64,000 bases of DNA from Bacteroidota bacterium. GTDB taxonomy: Bacteria > Bacteroidota > Bacteroidia > Flavobacteriales > Flavobacteriaceae. Of the stretch, positions 17,840 to 26,425 are shown one piece after another (within the stretch, counting starts at the first letter, position 1; every line of letters begins with the position of its first letter). Location of the stretch: contig JAJRRO010000037.1 of NCBI GenBank assembly GCA_024279425.1, forward strand, positions 111,578-175,577. Direction: 5' to 3'. The translations under genes were made by a program, and so were the position numbers. The notes under the pieces were generated by a model. It saw only the letters and a program-made list of their open reading frames with translations. It did no database searches and was not told the origin of the DNA.

Positions 17840-18604
17840 TTATTGTCTCGGAGCTGCCTTGATTTCCCCACTTATACCACTTAGGTCTTTTCTAAAAAGC
17901 CAAACTTCCTGTTCTCCTCCAACAGTGACCTCTTCCCAATCCTTTAAAAAATGGGCAAAGCTACCATCGCCATGAACTTCATTGTATTTTTTTGGAAATT
18001 CTACGTCTTCTCCCATCCAACTCGATTTGTCGAAAAATGATGCAAAGACCATATCTCGACCCTCCTTGGTACTGGGCAATTCATTCGTATAGATACCAAA
18101 GGGATCATCCGGGAATTTCTCAGTCATAACCTTATGGATCTTCTTCATTAATCCGACTGCCTTAGCTCTCTTAAAACGTTCTATGTCATAGACGCTTAAA
18201 TGCAATTTATTGACCATAAAATCTTTAGGAAAATTGGATATGTCGGTCTCAAATTTCCAATAGGTTTGATTCCAATTGGGCATGGCATAGGCCGCTACAT
18301 TTTTATTCCAATCTTCACTATGACCTTTCTGATTGGGTCTGTTGTCAAGTGCGCTCCAAGGTAAAGGCCCTGTGACCAAAACATATTTCCCAGCATTATC
18401 CCCGTTTGTTATCCAGTATGTCCTGGCCCCAAAGGCCCCTTCTGAATGGTATTTTTTGTTATGTGACGCCAATCCCTTCTCAAATTCAGCGATCTTTGTT
18501 GGATTTGCGGTTATAGTCGCATTTTCAATTATTAAATACTCATCGGTGGTCTGCGAGATCAACATAAGAGGAGCTAAGAGCATGATGTAAATTGCTTTTT
18601 TCAT
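17840..18604 (-). CDS. Exported duplicated ferredoxin-fold protein (operon gene 4)
   Basis: 254 residues with a signal peptide (MKKAIYIMLLAPLMLISQT). The mature protein contains two similar halves: about 22-90 (EYLIIENATITANPTKIAEFEKG) and about 125-230 (NKLHLSVYDIERFKRAKAVGL). Each has a beta strand, a long helix and antiparallel strands, as in dimeric alpha/beta barrel (ABM/NIPSNAP-like) domains. The same layout occurs in the genes at 19210-19977 and 23612-24391. It is the last gene of a leftward operon of four small exported proteins. The fold is my inference; function unknown. Confidence 0.75.
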   Translation of the reverse strand: MKKAIYIMLLAPLMLISQTTDEYLIIENATITANPTKIAEFEKGLASHNKKYHSEGAFGARTYWITNGDNAGKYVLVTGPLPWSALDNRPNQKGHSEDWNKNVAAYAMPNWNQTYWKFETDISNFPKDFMVNKLHLSVYDIERFKRAKAVGLMKKIHKVMTEKFPDDPFGIYTNELPSTKEGRDMVFASFFDKSSWMGEDVEFPKKYNEVHGDGSFAHFLKDWEEVTVGGEQEVWLFRKDLSGISGEIKAAPRQ

Positions 18605-18637
18605 TTTTCTAGTTTTATGGTTGTTAGTCTTTTTTAA

Positions 18638-19159
18638 TCAATTTTCTTCCACTTCACTTTCTTCAGCCATTTTGGCCGCCTCGATATCTTGTATGGCAAG
18701 AACAAACTCGGACAAGTTGTAATACGCATATTCTTTTACAATCTTACCATTGACGAATTGGGCGGTAAGATGCACAGGAATAACAAGTTTTTGGTTATTT
18801 CCTGACAGGGTTCCTTCCCAAGTGGCCCAAAAATTGACCCATGTCTCGTTATCATCGTCAATGACCCTTTCATAAAACATATCCTTATCAATAAAACTAT
18901 AACTCGAAGTGGCTGCAAGGTTGGCTTTTAGTCCCTCAAGAGCTTCGGCTGTTGTCGAGGCCTGTAATGTATTGTGATATTGTTTGGCGGTATCGGCATA
19001 ATGGCTTGCCCAACTGGTCCAATTACCTTCATTATAATCTTTAATCAGTGCTTTTACAACATTAATTTCTGGTGCTGAATTGGTATAACGTTCTGGGCCT
19101 TTTTGTTGGCAAGCCATAAACAGCATTATGGTAATCACGGATAAACTCAATTTTTTCAT
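18638..19159 (-). CDS. SnoaL-like/NTF2-fold lipoprotein (operon gene 3)
   Basis: 173 residues. The N-terminus MKKLSLSVITIMLFMACQQK is a lipoprotein signal with the lipid cysteine at 17. The mature region has the NTF2/SnoaL cone pattern: helices ALIKDYNEGNWTSWASHYAD, then strands ending in NGKIVKEYAYYNLSEF. An acidic tail (AEESEVEEN) follows. SnoaL-like domains bind small hydrophobic ligands or act as cyclases/isomerases. It is separated by 33 and 50 bp from its neighbours, both duplicated-barrel proteins. Confidence 0.78.
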   Translation of the reverse strand: MKKLSLSVITIMLFMACQQKGPERYTNSAPEINVVKALIKDYNEGNWTSWASHYADTAKQYHNTLQASTTAEALEGLKANLAATSSYSFIDKDMFYERVIDDDNETWVNFWATWEGTLSGNNQKLVIPVHLTAQFVNGKIVKEYAYYNLSEFVLAIQDIEAAKMAEESEVEEN

Positions 19160-19209
19160 TTTAAAGTGTTTTGGTTAATAAGTAACCCCTATCTATGGGT
19201 ATTCTAAAA

Positions 19210-19977
19210 TTATTTCTCTGGGATATAGGCCATATCTGGTCGCATTCTTCCTTCAAAAGATTCGTGTTTTTCCAAACTTCCCATGAAGTCATTGTAGGTA
19301 TTTAGCCAATCTTCGCCCATCAATTCGTTATTCTCGGCGATTTTGGAGGCGTAGTCTACTGCGTCTTTAGCAGCAATTGCTACCATATAAAATTCGCCTC
19401 GTGTACCGAACCCACTGCGATATACACGATAATTTAGTTTTGAACCTTTGCTTTCGAATAAGTCCTTTATGGCTTGCACTTTTTCTTTGACAATGGCCCT
19501 GTTTCCTGGAGTATAATGGTAATAATGAAATTTTCTATAATCTTGTCCTTCAGGAGTTTGGGTGATGCCACCAGGCATATACGAAAGATTCTTATCCAAA
19601 TGAATCACATAATTTTGCTCAATATCATAGCACTTGTCCATTTTGTTAAAAAGTGCTCTCATTTTGTCAGCTCCCATTTTTTCAGCTAAAGTCGCAAATG
19701 AAGGTTTGTCCAATTGGGCCATATTTTCTATGGGTCCCACATATAAATATCTAGGGCCGTCTAAATTGGAGACTATCATATTTACTTTTTGTATATCATG
19801 TTTTTTTAAGTTTTCAACAAGTTCTTTAACGATGCTCTCGTATTCACCTACCATTGAGGGTTTAACAACATCTTCATGTACCCAATAGGCTTGGGAGTTA
19901 CTGTTTTGGGCCACTAGTTGTGCTAAGGGTAGCCCTAATAGTAACGCGAGTAAGAATATCATTTTTTGTTTTCTCAT
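19210..19977 (-). CDS. Exported duplicated ferredoxin-fold protein (operon gene 2)
   Basis: 255 residues with a signal peptide ending in LAQLVAQ. The two halves are about 30-115 (YWVHEDVVKPSMVGEYESIVKE to LYVGPIENMAQLD) and about 150-235 (FHYYHYTPGNRAIVKEKVQAI to MVAIAAKDAVDYA), each of dimeric alpha/beta barrel type. Length and layout match the genes at 17840 and 23612, although sequence identity is low. It lies 63 bp after the SnoaL-like gene at 20041. No catalytic residues are recognised. Confidence 0.75.
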   Translation of the reverse strand: MRKQKMIFLLALLLGLPLAQLVAQNSNSQAYWVHEDVVKPSMVGEYESIVKELVENLKKHDIQKVNMIVSNLDGPRYLYVGPIENMAQLDKPSFATLAEKMGADKMRALFNKMDKCYDIEQNYVIHLDKNLSYMPGGITQTPEGQDYRKFHYYHYTPGNRAIVKEKVQAIKDLFESKGSKLNYRVYRSGFGTRGEFYMVAIAAKDAVDYASKIAENNELMGEDWLNTYNDFMGSLEKHESFEGRMRPDMAYIPEK

Positions 19978-20040
19978 TTTTATCTAATTTTGGTTAATAT
20001 CTCTTTTTTGTTTGTTAAATGCGCTGCATTGTAATACCTT

Positions 20041-20559
20041 CTATTCAACGATAGGCGGATTCAACGTATATCCAAGCTGCTGCAAGAGTGCCAGTTCATT
20101 ATAATAAATATCTTCCTGGGTCATCTTACCTTCTCTATCAAAGGATATTTCAGAATACCCGCTCACAACGATACTTTTACCGGTAGCTGGAGCCTCGCCA
20201 AACACTCCGGTATTTGTGCCTTCAAAGGTCCACTTGGCGTATAAATGTCCATCTTTGATTGTACTCCTGTCAATGGTGAGCTTTAGGTCAGGGAACCCTT
20301 TGAAGTAAATGCCCATATTGGCCTCAAGCTCATTTTGGTTGGTTGCTACCTCAATTCCATTCATATGCCTGATGTAGTTTACAGTTGAGATTGATCTTAA
20401 ACTATCCATATTCTTTTGATTCCATGCATTTTCAATAAAGCTGTTAAAATTGGCCGTAATTGCCCTTACACGCATATCTGCCTTTTGCTCACCATTCGGC
20501 TCGTTACAATTGGTGACCAACAATACTATTGCAATCGACAATAGTTGCATTCTTTTCAT
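20041..20559 (-). CDS. SnoaL-like exported protein (operon gene 1)
   Basis: 172 residues from ATG at 20559, chosen because it gives MKRMQLLSIAIVLLVTNCNE, a lipoprotein-like signal with a poor lipobox. The mature part is a SnoaL-like polyketide-cyclase/NTF2 domain: FIENAWNQKNMDSL, HMNGIEVATNQNELEANM, FPDLKLTIDRS, WTFEGTNTGVFGEAPATGK, the classic SnoaL consensus. It is the first gene of the leftward operon; a 29-bp element shared with another promoter lies 92 bp upstream. Ligand or reaction unknown. Confidence 0.82.
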   Translation of the reverse strand: MKRMQLLSIAIVLLVTNCNEPNGEQKADMRVRAITANFNSFIENAWNQKNMDSLRSISTVNYIRHMNGIEVATNQNELEANMGIYFKGFPDLKLTIDRSTIKDGHLYAKWTFEGTNTGVFGEAPATGKSIVVSGYSEISFDREGKMTQEDIYYNELALLQQLGYTLNPPIVE

Positions 20560-20651
20560 AGTGTACCGGTTTAAAATTTCAAGAAGAAGCATGCTGATAG
20601 ACAGTTAGATTCACAAGGAATTGATTTTAGGGGTATGATGAAAGTGAAGAA

Positions 20652-20680
20652 GGATGAAGAGGTTTAAAAACTGTCCGAAA
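20652..20680 (-). promoter_or_regulatory. Shared 29-bp operator-like element, copy 1
   Basis: Read on the minus strand: TTTCGGACAGT, then TTTT, six variable bases and CTTCATCC. The element at 23502-23530 matches it without gaps at 22 of 29 positions, and both copies point towards a SnoaL/barrel gene at a similar distance. It sits in the divergent region between the operon and the kinase gene, so it may control both. I infer that the adjacent LytTR regulator binds it. Confidence 0.6.
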
Positions 20681-20755
20681 GCCCTATTTTAGTTATCAAA
20701 CAATACTTGTGTTAAAAGTTGTATATTTAATACGCTCATTTCCCCCGGTGATAGC

Positions 20756-22726
20756 ATGATTGAAATGAGAACATGTTTGTTGAAAGCTGGCCTAACCTTC
20801 GTCTTTTCTTTATTGAATTGCTGCACCATTATTTCCCAGATTATAGATTTCAGTCGCGAAAACCCTTACAGAAGGGTGTTTGTAGATACCGATAATTTCG
20901 GGGCTTCTTATTTAGATATATTGGGAGCATCATATCTAGAGGCAAAGCCCGATTCACTTCAATTTTTAATGCTTAATGACTTGGCCTATTATTGGCATAC
21001 TAGAAATTTAAAGACTTCTCTTGATTTCACAAAGAAAGGGCTTGGGCTTGCATTGAAAAAGAAAGACACCTTGTGGGAGGGAAGACTTCAAATAACCCAA
21101 GGGGCCATTCTACTTAGAATGGAGAAGTTGGATAGCGCATTGATTGTGCTTCATGAGGCAGAAACCAAGGTGAAAGAAAAAGACCTACCGTTTTTAAACA
21201 CCCAATTGGGTTACGTTTATGAAAGAAGGGGACAGTTAGATAGAGCAGCAGATTATGCATTGGAGTCTTTACGAATTGGTGAAAAACTATTGGACAACAA
21301 AGCCATTGCATTAGCTTATAGTGATTTGAGCAACCTGTTTTGGAAGCAGTCCAAATTTGAATTCGGTTTGGAGTATGGCCTAAGGTCTGCAAAGATTTTC
21401 GATGAACGGAATATTAATGATTTGGATTATGGATTTACACTGTATGTAATCGGAAATAATTATCTGGGACTAGAGGAATACCAAAAGGCCTTGAATTATT
21501 TTGAGCATTCCAAGGCCATAGGTGAACGATACGGTTTTTATAATAATCTTAGCGATGTGTATATTTCCCAAGTTGATTTATATACCTATTTGAACGCGTT
21601 TGAAAAAGCTGAAAGTGCAGGTAAAAATGCTATTAAATACGCGCTGTTGCTAGATAATAATTTTATGCTGATGCGTTCTTGGCTCTCCATAGGAAAACTT
21701 CAGAATATACAGGGAAAATATGTCTCGGCCATCGAGAGTTTACAGAAGAGCATAGCAATAGCGTCGGATGATTTTGGAGATAAGTTTTATTTGAGCCAGG
21801 CTTACGAAACCTTGGGAAAGGCATATGCAGGTAATTTCAATTATCAAGAAGCGTATCAGGCCTTTGCCCAATATGATTATTTAAAGAACCAGATTTTTAC
21901 CGCAGAGGCAGATAAAAGGATTTCACTGCTCAGAACTGAATTTGATGTTGCCCAAAAGGAGAATACGATTCAATTGCAGGAGAACCAAATATCTAGACAA
22001 AGAACAAGGCAAACTCTAATTATCATAATTGCTTGTCTTTTAATACTGTACTTGGTATTGCTTTATAAAGCAGTTCAGAATAATATCATAAAGAACAAAC
22101 AATTACAAATACAGAATGAGGAAAATGAGTTTTTGTTAAAAGAAATCCATCATAGGGTAAAGAACAACCTTGAAATAGTGTCTAGTTTACTTGCACTGCA
22201 ATCTGCCCAACTGAATAACCCTAGAGTGAAAGACGCTATGTTAAAAAGCCAGTACAGGGTGCAAAGTATGAGTATGATTCATCAAAAGCTATATCAAGAG
22301 AAGAGCCTATCATCTATTGAAATGAAAGACTATTTTAAGGATTTGGCCAGCTATATCGTTAATGTCTTTGATGCGGGAGACCGAATACAAGTGATATTTG
22401 AAATGGGGCATATAGAACTCGATGTAGATACCGCCATTCCCATTGGCCTTATTGTAAATGAACTTTTGACCAACTCCCTCAAATACGCATTTCCTTCCAA
22501 GAAAGAAGGTATTGTACGTATAGGGTTAAAAAAAGAAGGCTCCCAACTGCATTTGAAGGTAGCGGATAACGGTATTGGAAAATGTGAAATTGGAAAAAGT
22601 ATCGGAACTGGATTTGGCACCCAACTTATCGGCTTATTGACCAGACAACTCGACGGAAAAATGGAACTATTAGTGGACAATGGTACTATTATTTCCTTTG
22701 AATTTCAAACCAACAAAGCAGCATGA
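20756..22726 (+). CDS. TPR sensor histidine kinase (HisKA_2 type)
   Basis: 656 residues. An N-terminal signal or anchor (about 8-28) precedes a tetratricopeptide region (about 60-385, for example YIVIGNNYLGLEEYQKALNYF-type repeats) and a coiled coil. A single membrane helix lies at about 419-439, followed by a HisKA_2 domain with LLKEIHHRVKNNLEIVSSLL (phospho-acceptor histidine 465/466). The HATPase_c domain has N-box VNELLTNSLKYAF and G-box ADNGIG. The TPR part is probably periplasmic or peripheral. Its stop overlaps the start of the LytTR regulator, so the two form one operon and a cognate pair. Confidence 0.92.
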   Translation: MIEMRTCLLKAGLTFVFSLLNCCTIISQIIDFSRENPYRRVFVDTDNFGASYLDILGASYLEAKPDSLQFLMLNDLAYYWHTRNLKTSLDFTKKGLGLALKKKDTLWEGRLQITQGAILLRMEKLDSALIVLHEAETKVKEKDLPFLNTQLGYVYERRGQLDRAADYALESLRIGEKLLDNKAIALAYSDLSNLFWKQSKFEFGLEYGLRSAKIFDERNINDLDYGFTLYVIGNNYLGLEEYQKALNYFEHSKAIGERYGFYNNLSDVYISQVDLYTYLNAFEKAESAGKNAIKYALLLDNNFMLMRSWLSIGKLQNIQGKYVSAIESLQKSIAIASDDFGDKFYLSQAYETLGKAYAGNFNYQEAYQAFAQYDYLKNQIFTAEADKRISLLRTEFDVAQKENTIQLQENQISRQRTRQTLIIIIACLLILYLVLLYKAVQNNIIKNKQLQIQNEENEFLLKEIHHRVKNNLEIVSSLLALQSAQLNNPRVKDAMLKSQYRVQSMSMIHQKLYQEKSLSSIEMKDYFKDLASYIVNVFDAGDRIQVIFEMGHIELDVDTAIPIGLIVNELLTNSLKYAFPSKKEGIVRIGLKKEGSQLHLKVADNGIGKCEIGKSIGTGFGTQLIGLLTRQLDGKMELLVDNGTIISFEFQTNKAA

Positions 22727-23463
22727 TCATGAATGAAAAAACAAGAATACTGGTCGTTGAGGATGATATGATCATTGCAGCAAATATTTCATTGCAGTTA
22801 ACCAACCTAGGTTATGAAATTACAGGAATTGAAACAAGGGGTGAAGAGGCGCTCGCCCATGTACTGCTAAACGCCCCGGATATTATTCTTATGGATGTTA
22901 ATCTGAGAGGTGATTTAGACGGCATAGAAACCGCTAGGGCCATTCAAAAGAACATAGAAGTCCCGATAGTCTACCTTACGGCCAATACGGATGATATTTC
23001 GTTTACAAGGGCCAAAGAAACGCATCCTTACGCCTTTATCCCCAAACCCCTGAACATTCAACAATTACAAAGGTCCTTAGCTTTAGTAGAAGAACAGGTG
23101 AAAGAAAAAATGGAGGCTTTTAAGAAAGATGATATTCCAGTTGAAGTAATGGACGATCGAATTTTTGTTCGTTCCAAAGGTAAAATGACCAAGCTTTTAT
23201 TTACTGATATTCTATATATAGAGGCTGATCGAAATTATTGTAAAATCGTTACATCACAGGGCAAGCACCTCTTATCTGTAACCCTGAGGATTATGGAAGA
23301 AAAATTACCGAAGCATTTGTTTATTAGGGTACATAGGTCTTATATGGTCAATATCTCAAAACTAGACGCAGTGGTAGAAGGCCATTTGGAAATTAACAGA
23401 AAGGTAATACCCTTAGGAAAGTCACAAAAAAGATTTCTACTTCGTCGTTTGCAGACCATTTAA
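22723..23463 (+). CDS. LytTR response regulator, partner of the TPR kinase
   Basis: 246 residues. The receiver domain (7-125) has ILVVEDD, phospho-acceptor D58 in ILMDVNL, T at VYLTANT and K in IPKPL. A LytTR DNA-binding domain (about 140-246) follows, with LLFTDILYIEADRNYCKI and FIRVHRSYMVNISKLDAV. The start overlaps the kinase stop by 4 bp (ATGA); the ATG at 22729 is an alternative. LytTR proteins bind short direct repeats upstream of promoters; the 29-bp element on both sides of this gene pair is the obvious candidate target. Confidence 0.92.
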   Translation: MIMNEKTRILVVEDDMIIAANISLQLTNLGYEITGIETRGEEALAHVLLNAPDIILMDVNLRGDLDGIETARAIQKNIEVPIVYLTANTDDISFTRAKETHPYAFIPKPLNIQQLQRSLALVEEQVKEKMEAFKKDDIPVEVMDDRIFVRSKGKMTKLLFTDILYIEADRNYCKIVTSQGKHLLSVTLRIMEEKLPKHLFIRVHRSYMVNISKLDAVVEGHLEINRKVIPLGKSQKRFLLRRLQTI

Positions 23464-23501
23464 TGGTAAAATAAACGGAATTCCGATAAGTAAAAACATG
23501 T

Positions 23502-23530
23502 TTTCGGACAGTATTTCGTAGACTTCATCC
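23502..23530 (+). promoter_or_regulatory. Shared 29-bp operator-like element, copy 2
   Basis: TTTCGGACAGT (23502-23512), A, TTT, six variable bases and CTTCATCC (23523-23530). It lies 81 bp before the ATG of the exported barrel gene at 23612, and the same spacing holds in copy 1 upstream of the gene at 20559 (92 bp). Conservation stops outside this block. Confidence 0.6.
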
Positions 23531-23611
23531 CCTCCCTTTGCAAACTTTGACTTAAAAGTCATACTATGTAGTATGGTTATTCAATATTACTAACAGATAA
23601 ACTATGCTACA

Positions 23612-24391
23612 ATGAAAAAACTATTGATTCTAATTCTATTTATTTTAATAGGTAATCAGGCCATTGGGCAGGAAAAACTTTTTTTGATCATGGAATTTAT
23701 GAAGGTTGATGAAAACCAGCAGAATGCCTATGCTGAAACCGAGGACTTTTGGGAAAAAATACACGAACAGCGTGTTAAAAATGGCGATATCGTTGGATGG
23801 GATTTATGGGCTTTGGGACCAGGGGGAGAAGATCAACATTTTCAATATGTTACCGTTACTCTTTTTAACGATCCGGTCAAGATGTTCGGTGGGGGAAATT
23901 TCGGGACTGCTTTAAATGCCGCTTATCCAGATATGGCTGAAGAAAAGCTTACTGAAACCTTTAACAAGACATCTAAGGCCAGGGATTTGGCCGTTCGTAT
24001 TTATATGAAACAAATTGCTGCTACAAGCGATGAGTATGATATGCCCATTGGGACAGTGGCTACCTTTGATATGATGAAAGTTGATCTAATGAAGTACGGG
24101 GTATATGAAAAGGCAGAGTCTGAAATTTTCAAGACATTGCACCAAGGTGCCATAGATAAGGGGAACAAGGAAAGTTGGGGGCTATTGCGTTTTATGTCAC
24201 CCATTGGTAGTGATACCTATGCATCCCATATGACGGTAAGCATGTATAAAGACCACGCGCAAATGTTTGGGGAAGGCATCAATTTTTCTGAGGGTGCTAC
24301 ACCTGCGGGAACAAAGGCCATGATGGATGGTATAGCGGCAAGGGACATGAAATATGTTTATATAGCCAATTTGATCCGAAAAGTGCGTTAG
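23612..24391 (+). CDS. Exported duplicated ferredoxin-fold protein of the LytTR regulon
   Basis: 259 residues with a signal peptide ending in AIGQ. The internal duplication is visible by eye: FMKVDENQQNAYAETEDFWEK ... VTVTLFNDPVKMFGGG is matched by MMKVDLMKYGVYEKAESEIFKT ... MTVSMYKDHAQMFGEG. Each half ends with a conserved MFGxG turn. The fold is probably dimeric alpha/beta barrel-like, as for the genes at 17840 and 19210. It has its own promoter with the shared 29-bp element and its own terminator. Function unknown; a role in binding or degrading a small organic compound is inference. Confidence 0.78.
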   Translation: MKKLLILILFILIGNQAIGQEKLFLIMEFMKVDENQQNAYAETEDFWEKIHEQRVKNGDIVGWDLWALGPGGEDQHFQYVTVTLFNDPVKMFGGGNFGTALNAAYPDMAEEKLTETFNKTSKARDLAVRIYMKQIAATSDEYDMPIGTVATFDMMKVDLMKYGVYEKAESEIFKTLHQGAIDKGNKESWGLLRFMSPIGSDTYASHMTVSMYKDHAQMFGEGINFSEGATPAGTKAMMDGIAARDMKYVYIANLIRKVR

Positions 24392-24416
24392 TGCATCGAG
24401 TATAACTATTATCAGG

Positions 24417-24443
24417 ACCCATAGTTATGAACTATGGGTTTTT
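24417..24443 (+). terminator. Intrinsic terminator after the barrel gene
   Basis: ACCCATAGTT (24417-24426) pairs perfectly with AACTATGGGT (24430-24439) around a 3-nt loop and is followed by T residues on the plus strand. It ends the unit at 23612-24391. Confidence 0.8.
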
Positions 24444-24489
24444 AATTTAATAAAAGCTTTGCCAGATTAGTCCAACAAAAAATCCAAAC

Positions 24490-25251
24490 TTATGAATTGA
24501 TCCACTTTTTGAATGCCGTGGATTTTGCCTTACTAATGATAATTTGTTCCTTATAAACGGGAGAAACATTTAAAATAAGTTTACCATTAAAATAATATTT
24601 GATATTGTCAATGGCGTCCTTATGAACAATAAACTGCCTGTTCACCCTATAGAATAATGCAGGGTCAAGCTCGTTTTCAATATCTTCCAAATTTTCATCT
24701 ATGGTATAGACTATGTTTTCTTTGGTAACTCCCTTTACAATACCTGTGTCAATATAAAGATAAGCCAAACTTGCTGTTTTTATGGGAATTAACTGATCCC
24801 GAAGATGTACAAGATATGTGGTTTTGTACATACCGCGCTGTGAATTTATAAGGTTTAAAAGTCCTTCTAATTTGATGTCGGGAGTAGGGTCTACCGTTGA
24901 TTGTACTTTAAATTGCGTAAGGGCCTTGGATAGTTCATCTTCATCAATAGGTTTAAGCAAATAATCAATACTATTGACTTTGAAGGCTTTTAATGCATAT
25001 TGATCATAAGCGGTGGTAAATATTACAGGTTTGTTTATTTGGACCTGGTCAAAAATCTCAAATGAAAGTCCATCCGCTAAATGAATGTCCATGAAGACCA
25101 ATTCTGCTTCGGTCGATGATGAAAAGTAGGCAACAGATGACCTTACTGAATCCAAGACTGCCAGAACCTCTATTTCAGGATCCAGGATCTTGAGCAGATA
25201 TGCGAGATTTTCACTGGCCGCTAGCTCATCTTCAACGATAACTATTTTCAT
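24490..25251 (-). CDS. LytTR response regulator (second system)
   Basis: 253 residues. The receiver has IVIVEDE, D55 in LVFMDIHLADG, and the FTTAYDQYALKAFKVNSIDYLLKPI signature typical of LytR/AlgR regulators. A LytTR domain follows (about 140-250, FYRVNRQFIVHKDAIDNIKYY). It overlaps the kinase gene by 4 bp (ATGA), so they form one operon. Its target is unknown; the upstream repeat protein gene at 26426 on the same strand is a candidate. Confidence 0.92.
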   Translation of the reverse strand: MKIVIVEDELAASENLAYLLKILDPEIEVLAVLDSVRSSVAYFSSSTEAELVFMDIHLADGLSFEIFDQVQINKPVIFTTAYDQYALKAFKVNSIDYLLKPIDEDELSKALTQFKVQSTVDPTPDIKLEGLLNLINSQRGMYKTTYLVHLRDQLIPIKTASLAYLYIDTGIVKGVTKENIVYTIDENLEDIENELDPALFYRVNRQFIVHKDAIDNIKYYFNGKLILNVSPVYKEQIIISKAKSTAFKKWINS

Positions 25252-26285
25252 TGCCCTTGTTTTAAAGGTAGTTTTACACTGAATTTATTGTCGTCTTTGT
25301 TAATGATTATATTTTGTTTTGCAATTAAAAGGTATCTTTTGTCCAAGTTAATGAGTCCATTTCCTGTACCATCGGCCATTACCGTTCTCGGTTGCAGTTT
25401 GTTCTCTACATAAACGTACCCATCTTTGGTATATATGTTTACCGTTAAAGGATTGGTCTCTGAAATCTCGTTATGTTTAACAGCATTTTCGACCAACAAT
25501 TGAAGCGCCAAAGGAGGAATTTCCTTTTCATGATATTTTGCATCAATTTTAATATCAATATCAATCCGGTCCCTATATCTGGTTTTAATCAAATAGGAAT
25601 AGCTGTCAAGAAATTTAAGCTCTTCTTTTAGGGAAACCAAATCTCGATCTCCACTTTGTAAAATATAACGATACATAAAGGAAAGCTTCTTAACAAATTG
25701 TGCAGCCTCATCGTTATCGCGAAGCAGACAGTTTAAGGAGTTCAATGAATTAAATAGGAAATGGGGGTCAATCTGGTTTTTTAAAGCCGTCAACTCCGTT
25801 TGAAGATTCTGCTGCTTTAAACGTTCATTTTCGATTAGATTGGACTGTTGTACCATCTGAAGTCTTAGGATTCTCGAAATGAATAATAAAAGAATGACCA
25901 ATGTGGTCAGGACAACAGACAAAAAGCCTTTCTCTTCATTTGAAATAGGATTGCCTATAATTAAAGGATATATAAAATCAAGGAGCACAGGGGCTGTCAC
26001 AAGAATGGCTATATTCAGAACAAATAGAGCTACAATTCTTAAAGCTTTTTTATTTCTGGAAAACGAATAACCCCAGTTTGAGTTTAATTGTACAATCAAC
26101 CAAGAAAAGAGAAAGAAAAAAATGAGTTTTATGAAGAAGTCCTTGACCCAAACCATAGAGAAGTCCATGTCCCCAGAATGGAACATTTCATAAATGTAAA
26201 TGGTCTTTGGGAGCGAAACCAGAACAGCAAAGAGAAGGGATATCTTTACCAATTGTGATTGTTTTACTTGTATACGTCTAAACAT
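25248..26285 (-). CDS. LytS-type sensor histidine kinase (His_kinase family)
   Basis: 345 residues. Four N-terminal membrane helices (about 13-31, 50-66, 83-107, 121-139) and a short coiled coil lead to the His_kinase domain, with the phospho-acceptor H175 in LKNQIDPHFLFNSLNSLNCLL and an HATPase domain (LQLLVENAVKHNEI, GNGLINLDKRY). There is no periplasmic sensor domain, so the membrane part probably senses the signal. It is cotranscribed with the LytTR regulator at 24490. Confidence 0.92.
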   Translation of the reverse strand: MFRRIQVKQSQLVKISLLFAVLVSLPKTIYIYEMFHSGDMDFSMVWVKDFFIKLIFFFLFSWLIVQLNSNWGYSFSRNKKALRIVALFVLNIAILVTAPVLLDFIYPLIIGNPISNEEKGFLSVVLTTLVILLLFISRILRLQMVQQSNLIENERLKQQNLQTELTALKNQIDPHFLFNSLNSLNCLLRDNDEAAQFVKKLSFMYRYILQSGDRDLVSLKEELKFLDSYSYLIKTRYRDRIDIDIKIDAKYHEKEIPPLALQLLVENAVKHNEISETNPLTVNIYTKDGYVYVENKLQPRTVMADGTGNGLINLDKRYLLIAKQNIIINKDDNKFSVKLPLKQGQ

Positions 26286-26370
26286 GGTTTCGAATATGGA
26301 TTAAGATGCACGGCTTTTTCGCAAATTTACACGAATTTATTTAAGATGTAATTTTGCTTCTACCGTTTAA

Positions 26371-26404
26371 AAATTGGCCCTGGCTAAAGAGTCAGGACCA
26401 ATTT
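26371..26404 (-). terminator. Intrinsic terminator of the repeat protein gene
   Basis: On the minus strand AAATTGGTCCTGACT pairs with AGCCAGGGCCAATTT (two G-U wobbles, 4-nt loop) and is followed by T residues. It separates the repeat-protein gene from the kinase gene downstream. Confidence 0.75.
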
Positions 26405-26425
26405 CATTCAAAAGTATCCCCAATG

